Origin: Micromonospora aurantiaca ATCC 27029
GTDB taxonomy: Bacteria > Actinomycetota > Actinomycetes > Mycobacteriales > Micromonosporaceae
Reading direction: 5' to 3'
Assembly: GCF_000145235.1 (NCBI RefSeq)
Contig: NC_014391.1
Location: 3,356,001-3,420,000, forward strand
DNA: 64,000 bases
Shown one piece after another: positions 33,588 to 42,300 of the stretch; positions within the stretch are counted from its first letter, which is position 1, and each line of letters opens with the position of its first letter. The notes under the pieces are model-generated. The model was not told where the DNA came from, made no database searches, and was given only the letters and a program-made list of their open reading frames with translations. A program made the position numbers and the translations under genes.

Positions 33588-34475
33588 ATGGCCGCCGACC
33601 CCACCACCCGTACCCTCGTCTCCCACGCCCAGCTGCGGCGCGGTCGCGGCCGCGTCCTCTACTGGCTCGTGCTCTCCGTGGTCGTGGCCGGGTTCACGCT
33701 GGTGTTCCTCGGCCCGCTGTACTGGATGGTCACCGGCGCGCTGAAGTCCGGCCAGGAGATCGCCCAGACGCCGCCGTCGCTGTTCCCGCGCGACCCGCAG
33801 CCGGGCAACTACGTCGACGCCTGGAACAACCTGGATCTCGCGAAGCTGCTGTTCAACACGTTCTACTACGCCACCGGCGCGGTGGTGTTCCAGCTCGTCC
33901 TCGACACCGCGGCGGCGTACGCGTTGTCGAAGCTGCGCCCGGTGCTGGGCAAGCTGATCCTCGGCATGATGCTGGCGACGCTGATGATCCCGGCGATGGT
34001 GCTGATCGTCCCGCAGTACGTCACGGTGATCGACCTGCCGATCGTGCACGTCAACCTGCTCGACTCGCCGTTCGCGATCTGGCTGCCGCTGGTGGCGAAC
34101 GCGTTCAACATCTTCCTGCTGAAACGGTTCTTCGACTCGATCCCGGAGGACCTGATGGCAGCCGCCGTGATGGACGGCGCCACCCCGCTGCGCACGCTCT
34201 GGTCGATCGTCCTGCCGATGTCCCGCCCGATCCTCGGCGTCGTGGCGATCTTCGCGGTGACGGCGGTCTGGAAGGACTTCCTCTGGCCGAAGCTGGTCAT
34301 GCCGTCGCCGGAGACGCGGACCGTCAGCGTCGGCATCTACGCCTTCGCCGGCGGCACCCCGATGAACGTGGTCATCGCCGCGTCGGTGATCGCCGCGATC
34401 CCCACAGTCGTGCTGTTCCTGATCTTCCAGCGCAACATCATGTCCGGCCTGACCACAGGCGGCCTCAAGGGCTGA
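33588..34475 (+). CDS. ABC sugar importer permease, MalG-type
   Basis: A 295-aa permease with six predicted helices and the EAA loop LMAAAVMDGATPLRTLWSIV (about 190-210). Typical N-terminal text is GPLYWMVTGALKSGQEIAQT and the C-terminal tail is short. It pairs with the preceding MalF-type subunit. The ATG at 33588 is 3 bp after the upstream stop. Confidence 0.92.
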   Translation: MAADPTTRTLVSHAQLRRGRGRVLYWLVLSVVVAGFTLVFLGPLYWMVTGALKSGQEIAQTPPSLFPRDPQPGNYVDAWNNLDLAKLLFNTFYYATGAVVFQLVLDTAAAYALSKLRPVLGKLILGMMLATLMIPAMVLIVPQYVTVIDLPIVHVNLLDSPFAIWLPLVANAFNIFLLKRFFDSIPEDLMAAAVMDGATPLRTLWSIVLPMSRPILGVVAIFAVTAVWKDFLWPKLVMPSPETRTVSVGIYAFAGGTPMNVVIAASVIAAIPTVVLFLIFQRNIMSGLTTGGLKG

Positions 34476-34546
34476 CCCCGCGCCACCGCCCGCACCCGGG
34501 CCGCGAGCCCGCCGCAGCAGAACCGACCCGCAGAAAGCAGGTGCCC

Positions 34547-36178
34547 GTGTCCATGGCCGACAACAGCCCGTGGTGGCGCTCCGCGGTGATCTACCAGGTC
34601 TATCCGCGCAGCTTCGCCGACGGCGACGGCGACGGGATCGGCGACGTCGCCGGCATCCGGTCCCGCCTGGATCACCTCGCCGCGCTCGGCGTCGACGCCA
34701 TCTGGTTCAGCCCCTGGTACCCGTCGCCGATGGCCGACGCCGGCTACGACGTGTCCGACTACCGCGACATCGACCCGGTCTTCGGCACCCTCGCCGAGGT
34801 GGAGGCGCTGATCGCGGAGGCGCACGCGCTCGGCATCCGCAGCATCGTCGACGTGGTGCCCAACCACTGCTCCGACGCGCACCCCTGGTTCCGGGCCGCG
34901 CTCGCCGGCGGGCCGGGCGCGCCCGAGCGGGACCTGTTCTGGTTCCGCGCCGGCCGGGGACCGGGTGGCGACCTGCCGCCCACCGACTGGACCGGCGAGT
35001 TCGGCGGCCCCACCTGGACCCGCACCACCGACCCGGACGGCACCCCCGGCGACTGGTACCTGCACCTGTTCGCCCCGCAGCAACCCGACCTCAACTGGGA
35101 CCACCCCCGGGTCCGCGCCGAGTTCGAGGACATCCTGCGCTTCTGGTTCGACAGGGGCGTGGACGGCATCCGCATCGACTCGGCCGGGCTGCTGGTCAAG
35201 GACGGCACGCTGCCCGAGGTGCACCCGGACCGGCCGCACCCGTTCCGCGACCAGGACGGCGTGCACGACGTGTACCGCGCCTGGCGGCGCATCGCCGACT
35301 CGTACCCGGGCGGGCGGGCCCTGGTCGGCGAGGTGTGGCTGCCCGACCGGCAGCGGTTCGCGAACTACCTGCGCCCGGACGAGCTGCACACTGCGTTCAA
35401 CTTCGACTTCCTCGGCTGCGCCTGGGACGCCACGGCGCTGCGGGAGAGCATCGACGGCACGCTCGCCGCGCACGCCCCGGTCGGCGCGCCGGCCACCTGG
35501 GTGCTGTCCAACCACGACGTCACCCGTCACGTCACCCGGTACGGCCGCGCCGACACCCGGTTCAGCTTCGCCGCCAAGCGCGAGGGCATCCCCACCGACC
35601 TGGAACTGGGCACCCGCCGGGCCCGTGCCGCCGCGCTGCTGTCCCTCGCACTACCTGGCGCCGCCTACGTCTACCAGGGCGAGGAGCTGGGGCTCTGGGA
35701 GGTCGAGGACATCCCGTACGAGTTGCGGCAGGACCCGATGTGGGAGCGGTCCCGGCGGGTCGACCCCGGCCGCGACGGCTGCCGGGTGCCGCTGCCCTGG
35801 CAGGGCGACACCCCGCCGTTCGGGTTCAGCCCTGACGGCGCCGCAGCCGCGCCGTGGCTGCCGCAACCGGCGGACTGGAAGGACCGCACGGTCCGCGCCC
35901 AGACCGGTGACCCGCACTCGATGCTGGAGCTGTACCGGGCCGCGCTGGCGCTGCGCCGCGCCGAACCCGCGCTCGGCGACGGCACGCTCACCTGGCTGCC
36001 CGCACCGGACGGCGTGCTCGCGTTCGTCCGCGAACCCGGCTTCACCTGCCTGGTCAACCTCGGCGACGCAGTGGTGCCGCTGCCCGCGCACGACCGGCTG
36101 CTGCTGGCCAGCGGCCCACTCGACGACGACCGGCTGCCACCGGACACCGCGGTCTGGCTGCGTACCCGATCGGCCTGA
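34547..36178 (+). CDS. GH13 alpha-glucosidase (intracellular)
   Basis: A 543-aa cytoplasmic GH13 enzyme with no signal peptide. It begins WWRSAVIYQVYPRSFADGDG and DGIGDVAGIRSRLDHLAALG. The catalytic nucleophile is Asp211 (GIRIDSAG), the acid/base Glu262 (GEVWLPD) and the transition-state Asp324 (LSNHDVTRH). QPDLNWDHPRV and YQGEELGLWEV are typical of alpha-glucosidase/oligo-1,6-glucosidase-type members rather than alpha-amylases. It likely hydrolyses imported alpha-gluco-oligosaccharides. GTG 34547 is preferred by distance from the AGCAGG ribosome binding site; GTG 34541 and ATG 34553 are alternatives. It is the last gene of the importer operon before a strong hairpin. Confidence 0.9.
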   Translation: MSMADNSPWWRSAVIYQVYPRSFADGDGDGIGDVAGIRSRLDHLAALGVDAIWFSPWYPSPMADAGYDVSDYRDIDPVFGTLAEVEALIAEAHALGIRSIVDVVPNHCSDAHPWFRAALAGGPGAPERDLFWFRAGRGPGGDLPPTDWTGEFGGPTWTRTTDPDGTPGDWYLHLFAPQQPDLNWDHPRVRAEFEDILRFWFDRGVDGIRIDSAGLLVKDGTLPEVHPDRPHPFRDQDGVHDVYRAWRRIADSYPGGRALVGEVWLPDRQRFANYLRPDELHTAFNFDFLGCAWDATALRESIDGTLAAHAPVGAPATWVLSNHDVTRHVTRYGRADTRFSFAAKREGIPTDLELGTRRARAAALLSLALPGAAYVYQGEELGLWEVEDIPYELRQDPMWERSRRVDPGRDGCRVPLPWQGDTPPFGFSPDGAAAAPWLPQPADWKDRTVRAQTGDPHSMLELYRAALALRRAEPALGDGTLTWLPAPDGVLAFVREPGFTCLVNLGDAVVPLPAHDRLLLASGPLDDDRLPPDTAVWLRTRSA

Positions 36179-36179
36179 C

Positions 36180-36217
36180 CGCGGCGCCGGCGGTCCCGTC
36201 CCGCCGCCGGCGCCGCG
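36180..36217 (+). terminator. Perfect 14-bp hairpin after the GH13 gene
   Basis: CGCGGCGCCGGCGG (36180-36193) pairs perfectly with 36204-36217 around a 10-nt loop, just after the stop codon. It may terminate the operon or only attenuate read-through into the GH87 gene, because no clear promoter is seen in 36218-36326. Confidence 0.7.
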
Positions 36218-36326
36218 ACACCGGCGGCCCGTCCCGGCCGCCACCACGCGACACACCTGGGGAGGAGGAAGGAGAGGCAACGCCGAACGGGGGATCTGGC
36301 CACCGACGAAAGGGAGCACACCCCGC

Positions 36327-39209
36327 ATGGCCGAGCACCGCACCGCGCACCGCACCGCGCACCGCCACCGCAGCACCGGCGTGGCCGCCCTCGCCGCCGC
36401 CGCGCTCGCCGCCTCGACACTCGTCGTCGTGGCGCTCACCACGACCGCCACCCCGGCGCGTGCCGCCGGACTGTCCCCGTTCGACATCACCGGACGCGGC
36501 GCCACGGTGCCGTTCCGGGAGCAGGAGGCCGAGCAGGCCGCCCACACCGGCACGAAGATCGGCCCCGACCGGCGCTACGGCACGCTGCCGTCCGAGGCGT
36601 CCGGCCGGGAGGCGGTCACGCTCGACGCCGTCGGCGAGTACGTCGAGTTCACGCTCACCGCCCCGGCCAACGCGGTCACGTTCCGGTACAGCCTGCCGGA
36701 CAACGCCGCCGGCACCGGCCGCGACGCCACCATCGACCTGCGCGCCAACGGCACGCTGGTCAAGTCGGTGCCGGTCACCTCCCGGTACGGCTGGTACTAC
36801 GGCGGCTACCCGTTCAACAACAACCCGGGCGACACCAACCCGCACCACTTCTACGACGAGACCCGGACCATGTTCGGCACCACGTACCCGGCCGGCACGA
36901 AGATCCGCCTCCAGGTCTCCTCGACCGCCCAGTCACCCACGTTCACCATCGACCTGGCCGACTTCGAGCTGGTCGGCGCGCAGATCACCAAGCCGTCCGG
37001 CGTGCTGGACGTGGTGACCGACTTCGGCGCCGACCCCACCGGCGCCACCGACTCGACGGCGAAGTTCCAGGCCGCGGTGGACGCCGGCAAGGCACAGGGC
37101 CGGGCGGTGTGGATCCCGGCCGGCACGTTCACGCTCTGGGACCACGTGGTGGTCGACGGCGTGACGCTGCGTGGTGCCGGCCCCTGGTACTCGGTGCTCG
37201 GCGGCCGGCACCCCACCGACCGCAAACGCGCCGCCGGCATCTACGGCAAGTACGTGCCGGGCGGCGGCTACTCCGGCGAGATCCGGCCGCACGAGGCCGG
37301 TGGGCCCAGCCGCAACGTCACGCTGCGGGACTTCGCCGTCATCGGCGACATCCGGGAACGCGTCGACGAGGACCAGGTCAACGCCATCGGCGGCGCGATG
37401 ACGAACTCGGTGGTGGACAACCTGTGGTTGCAGCACACGAAGGTCGGCGCCTGGATGGACGGGCCGATGGACAACTTCACCATCCGCAACAGCCGGATCC
37501 TCGACCAGACCGCCGACGGGGTGAACTTCCACTGGGGCGTCACCAACTCCACAGTCACGAACACGTTCGTCCGCAACACCGGTGACGACGCGCTGGCCAT
37601 GTGGGCGCAGAGCGTGCCGAACGTCGGCAACTCCTTCACCCGCAACACCATCGGCGTGACGATCCTGGCCAACCATCTGGTCACGTACGGCGGGCGGGAC
37701 ATCACCATCGCCGACAACGTCACAGCCGACTCGGTCACCAACGGCGGCGGCATCCACGTGGCGAACCGCTATCCGGGCGTCACCGGGCCGACCGCCGTGT
37801 CCGGCACCATCACGGTGGCCCGCAACACTCTGATCCGCAACGGCAACTCCGACTACAACTGGCAGTTCGGTGTGGGCGCGATCTGGTTCTCGGCGCTCAA
37901 CGAGCCGATCCAGGGCGCCACGATCAACGTCACCGACACCGACATCCTGGACAGCTCGTACGCGGCGCTGCACTGGATCGAGGGGCAGACCAGCGGCATC
38001 TCGTTCGACAACGTGCGCATCGACGGCGCGGGCACGTACGCGCTCCAGGTGCAGGCGCCCAGCCAGGTCCGGTTCACCAACGTCCGCGCCACCGGCATCG
38101 CCCAGTCCAACCCGATCCACAACTGCGTCGGCAGCGGCTTCCAGATCACCCAGGGCACCGGCAACTCCGGCTGGTACACGCCCACCCCGTACTGCGGGCC
38201 GTGGCCGCAGCCGCAGTGGGGCAACGGCCCGTCCAGCCCGCCGCCCACCAGCCCGGCGCCGACCACGGCAGCGCCGACGACAGCAGCGCCGACCACCGCG
38301 CCGCCGACCACGCCGCCGCCGGCCGGCGGGAACCTGGCGCTGGGCCGGCCGGCGACCGCCACCAGCACCACCCAGACGTACGCCGCCGGCAACGCCGTCG
38401 ACGGCAACCCGGCCAGCTACTGGGAGAGCGCCAACAACGCGTTCCCGCAGTCGCTCACCGTCGACCTCGGCGCGTCCCGCACCGTCGACCGGGTCGTGCT
38501 GAAGCTCCCGCCCGGCTGGGAACGGCGTACCCAGACGCTGTCCGTACTCGGCTCCACCGACGGCTCCTCGTACACCACCCTCGCCGCGTCGGCGGGCCGC
38601 GTGTTCGACCCGGCCGCGGGTAACACCGTGTCGATCGCGCTGCCGTCCGGCGACCGCCGGTTCGTCCGGGTCACCGTCACCGGCAACACCGGCTGGCCGG
38701 CGGGTCAGCTCGCCGAACTGGAGGTGTACGGCGGCGGCACCACCACACCGCCGCCTGCCACGACGCCGCCGCCCACCACCGCGCCGCCGGCCGGGAACCT
38801 GGCGGCGGGCCGGCCGGTCGCGGAGACCAGCCACGCCGACGTGTACGGCGCCGCCAACACCGTCGACGGCAACGCGAACACCTACTGGGAGAGCGCCGGC
38901 AACGCGTTCCCCCAGTCGGTGACAGTCGACCTGGGCAGCGCCCGGCCGGTGGCCCGGGTGGTGCTGAAGCTGCCCCCGTCGTCGGCCTGGCAGACCCGTA
39001 CCCAGACCGTCACCGTGCTCGGCTCCACCGACGGCTCGTCGTTCTCGACCCTCAAGGCGGCGGCCGGCTACACGTTCAACCCGGCGGGCGGCAACAGCGT
39101 GTCGATCGCGCTGCCCGCCGGTGACCGCCGCTTCGTGCGGCTGACCTTCACCGGCAACACCGGCTGGCCGGCCGGCCAGCTGTCCGAGTTCGAGGTGTAC
39201 GCCTCCTGA
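36327..39209 (+). CDS. Secreted GH87-type alpha-1,3-glucanase with two discoidin/CBM32-like domains (copy 2)
   Basis: A 960-aa secreted protein. The signal peptide has an unusual His/Arg-rich start (EHRTAHRTAHRHR) and is cleaved near ARA|AG (47). A beta-sandwich (about 50-220, FREQEAEQAAHTGTKIGPDR) precedes the GH87 beta-helix (about 225-635, from VTDFGADPTGATDSTAKFQA). The catalytic signature is Asp397 in TADGVNFHWG plus Asp420-Asp421 in NTGDDALAMW. Pro/Thr linkers then separate two F5/8-type-C (discoidin) domains at about 668-803 and 823-960, each starting NLA.GRP. Such domains bind alpha-1,3-glucan in characterised GH87 enzymes. ATG 36327 has AGGGAG 10 nt upstream. Confidence 0.88.
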   Translation: MAEHRTAHRTAHRHRSTGVAALAAAALAASTLVVVALTTTATPARAAGLSPFDITGRGATVPFREQEAEQAAHTGTKIGPDRRYGTLPSEASGREAVTLDAVGEYVEFTLTAPANAVTFRYSLPDNAAGTGRDATIDLRANGTLVKSVPVTSRYGWYYGGYPFNNNPGDTNPHHFYDETRTMFGTTYPAGTKIRLQVSSTAQSPTFTIDLADFELVGAQITKPSGVLDVVTDFGADPTGATDSTAKFQAAVDAGKAQGRAVWIPAGTFTLWDHVVVDGVTLRGAGPWYSVLGGRHPTDRKRAAGIYGKYVPGGGYSGEIRPHEAGGPSRNVTLRDFAVIGDIRERVDEDQVNAIGGAMTNSVVDNLWLQHTKVGAWMDGPMDNFTIRNSRILDQTADGVNFHWGVTNSTVTNTFVRNTGDDALAMWAQSVPNVGNSFTRNTIGVTILANHLVTYGGRDITIADNVTADSVTNGGGIHVANRYPGVTGPTAVSGTITVARNTLIRNGNSDYNWQFGVGAIWFSALNEPIQGATINVTDTDILDSSYAALHWIEGQTSGISFDNVRIDGAGTYALQVQAPSQVRFTNVRATGIAQSNPIHNCVGSGFQITQGTGNSGWYTPTPYCGPWPQPQWGNGPSSPPPTSPAPTTAAPTTAAPTTAPPTTPPPAGGNLALGRPATATSTTQTYAAGNAVDGNPASYWESANNAFPQSLTVDLGASRTVDRVVLKLPPGWERRTQTLSVLGSTDGSSYTTLAASAGRVFDPAAGNTVSIALPSGDRRFVRVTVTGNTGWPAGQLAELEVYGGGTTTPPPATTPPPTTAPPAGNLAAGRPVAETSHADVYGAANTVDGNANTYWESAGNAFPQSVTVDLGSARPVARVVLKLPPSSAWQTRTQTVTVLGSTDGSSFSTLKAAAGYTFNPAGGNSVSIALPAGDRRFVRLTFTGNTGWPAGQLSEFEVYAS

Positions 39210-39212
39210 CCC

Positions 39213-39247
39213 GGCGCGGCGGGGACCGGCCCGGTCCCCGCCGCGCC
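39213..39247 (+). terminator. Perfect 15-bp hairpin between the GH87 genes
   Basis: GGCGCGGCGGGGACC (39213-39227) pairs perfectly with 39233-39247 around GGCCC, 3 bp after the stop of GH87 copy 2. Confidence 0.75.
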
Positions 39248-39307
39248 ACCGCACCCCCACCCCCGAACGCCTCTCCACCTCCCCCGGGAAGAAGGTGTCC
39301 GTCCACC

Positions 39308-42300
39308 ATGTCCAGACTCCGTACCGGAATCGTCGCGGTGCTCGCCGCGGTCGGCCTGGTCGTCACCGCGGCCCCCGCCCCACCGGCACTCGCCGCCGGC
39401 GGCCCGAACCTCGCCGCCGGGCGCACCGCCACCGCCAGCAGCGTCAACGGCCCCTACGTCGCGGCCAACCTGACCGACGGCAACCAGGGCAGCTACTGGG
39501 AGAGCAGCGGCGCGCTGCCCCAGTGGGCGCAGGTCGACCTGGGAACCAGCCGCGCCGTCGACCAGGTCGTGCTGAAGCTCCCGGCCGCCTGGGAGGCGCG
39601 CACCCAGACACTGTCCGTGCAGGCAAGCGCCGACGGCAGCGGCTTCACCACTGTCGTCGCGTCCGCCGCCCGCACGTTCAGCCCGGCCGCCGGCAACACC
39701 GTGACGCTCGGCTTCACCGCCACCGACGCCCGCTACCTGCGGGTGGTGATCACCGCGAACACCGGCTGGGCCGCGGCGCAGCTCGCCGAGCTGGAGGTGT
39801 ACGGCGCGGCCACCTCCTCGACCAACCTGGCGCTCGGCCGGACCATGACCGAGAGCGGCCACGCCGACGTGTACGGCGCGGGCAACGCCAACGACGGCAA
39901 CGCGGCCACCTACTGGGAGAGCCCGAACAACGCGTTCCCGCAGTGGATCCAGGCCGACCTGGGCGCCGCCACCGGCGTCAACCGGCTGGTGCTGCGGCTG
40001 CCGTCCGGCTGGGGCGCGCGCACCCAGACGATCACCGTGCAGGGCAGCACGAACGGCTCCACGTTCGGCGCGCTCGTCGGGTCCGCCTCGTACGCGTTCG
40101 ACCCGGGCGGCGGCAACACCGTGACTGTCACAGTGCCCACCGCGTCCACCCGGTACGTGCGGCTGCTGTTCACCGCGAACAGCGCCTGGCCCGCCGGGCA
40201 GCTCGCCGAGCTGGAGATCTACGGCCCGGCCAGCGGCGACACCCAGGCGCCGAGCGCGCCGGGCAACCTCGCGTTCACCGAGCCCGCCACCGACCAGGTG
40301 CGGCTGACCTGGACCGCGTCCACCGACAACGTCGGCGTCACCGGCTACGACGTGTACGCCAACGGTGTGCTGCGCACGAGCGTCGGCGGGTCGACGCTGA
40401 CGTACACCGACACGCAGCCGGCCGGGACCACCATCTCCTACTACGTGCGGGCGCGGGACGCAGCAGGGAACGTGTCGGCGAACAGCACCACGGTGACCCG
40501 GACCGGCAACACCGGGGACACGGTCGCGCCCACAGCGCCCGGCAGCCTCGCCTACACCCAGCCGGCGAGCGGGCAGATCCGGTTGACCTGGACCGCGTCC
40601 ACGGACAACGTGGGCGTCACCGGCTACGAGGTGTACGCCAACGGCACGCTGCGCACCACGGTGAGCGGCTCCACGCTCACGTACACCGACAGCCAGCCGG
40701 ACAGCGCCACCGTCTCGTACCACGTGCGGGCCCGCGACGCCGCCGGGAACGTGTCGGCGAACAGCAACACCGTCACCCGCACCGGCAGCGGCACCGGCGG
40801 CACCAACCTGGCGGTCGGCAAGCCCGCCACCGCGTCGTCGATGGTGCACGTGTTCGCCGCCGCGAACGCCGTCGACAACGACGTCTCCACGTACTGGGAG
40901 GGCGCGCCCGGCGCGTACCCGAGCACGCTCACCGTCGCGCTCGGTGCCAACGCGAGCATCAGCGCGGTCGTCGTGAAGCTGAACCCGGACCCGGCGTGGG
41001 GCGCGCGCACCCAGACGTTCCAGGTGCTCGGCCGGGAACAGTCCGCGTCCGGGTTCACCAGCCTGGCCGGCTCCGCGACGTACTCCTTCAACCCGAACAG
41101 CGCCAACACGGTGACCGTCCCGGTCTCCGCGACCGCCGCCGACGTCCGGCTCCAGTTCACCGCGAACTCCGGCTCCTCCAACGGGCAGGTCGCCGAACTC
41201 CAGGTCATCGGCGTTCCGGCGCCCAACCCGGACCTCACCGTCACGGCCGTCACCGCGTCGCCGTCCGCGCCGGTGGAGACCGACACGATCACGCTGTCCG
41301 CCACCGTGCGCAACGCCGGCACCGCGGCCTCCGCCGCCACCACCGTCACCCTCTACCTGGGTACGACGAAGGTCGGCACCGCCGCCGTCGGCGCGCTCGC
41401 CGCGGGCGCGTCGAGCACCGTCTCGGCGGCCATCGGCGTACGCGACGCCGGCAGCTACCCGCTCACCGCGAATGTCGACGAGTCGAACGCGGTGATCGAG
41501 CAGAACGAGGCGAACAACTCCTACACCAGCCCGACCCCGCTGACGGTGAGCCCGGTCGCCAGCTCCGACCTGGTCGCCTCCGCCGTCACCTGGTCACCCG
41601 GTACGCCGAGCGCCGGCGCGAGCGTCTCCTTCGCGGTGACGCTGCGCAACCAGGGCACGATCGCGTCGGCAAGCGGTGCGCACGGCATCACGCTGACGGT
41701 GCGCGACCAGTCCGGCGCCGTGGTCCGTACGCTCACCGGCTCGTACAGCGGCACGATCGCCGCCGGTGCCACCGCCGGACCGGTGTCGCTCGGCACCTGG
41801 ACCGCCGCCAACGGCCGGTACACGGTGCGGGTGGTGCTCGCCGACGACGCCAACGAGCTGCCTGTCAAGCGGCAGAACAACACGAGCGACCGGTCGCTGT
41901 TCGTCGGCCGCGGGGCCAACCTGCCGTACGACGCGTACGAGGCCGAGGACGGCGCGACCGGCGGCGGCGCGCAGGTGATCGGGCCGAACCGCACCATCGG
42001 CGACCTCGCCGGGGAGGCGTCCGGCCGCCGCGCGGTCACACTGAACACCACCGGCGCGTACGTCGAGTGGACCACCCGCTCGGCGGCGAACGCCCTGGTC
42101 GCCCGCTTCTCCATCCCGGACGCGCCGGGCGGCGGCGGGATCGACTCGACCATCAACATCTACGTCAACGGCGTGCTGCACAAGCCGATGAGCCTCACCT
42201 CCAAGCACATCTGGCTCTACGGTGCCGAGGCCGGGCCGAGCGACTCGCCGAGCGCCGGCGCGCCCCGGCACCTGTACGACGAGGCGAACGTGCTGCTCGA

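Noticed and set aside
31134..34049. 971-aa minus-strand open frame under the importer genes
   Set aside because: Antisense to the binding protein and permeases, no recognisable domain, and no start signal.
32210..34546. Long plus-strand frame fused upstream of the GH13 gene
   Set aside because: It runs through the permease genes in another frame with low-complexity Arg/Pro text. The GH13 homology starts only near 34550, after a ribosome binding site.
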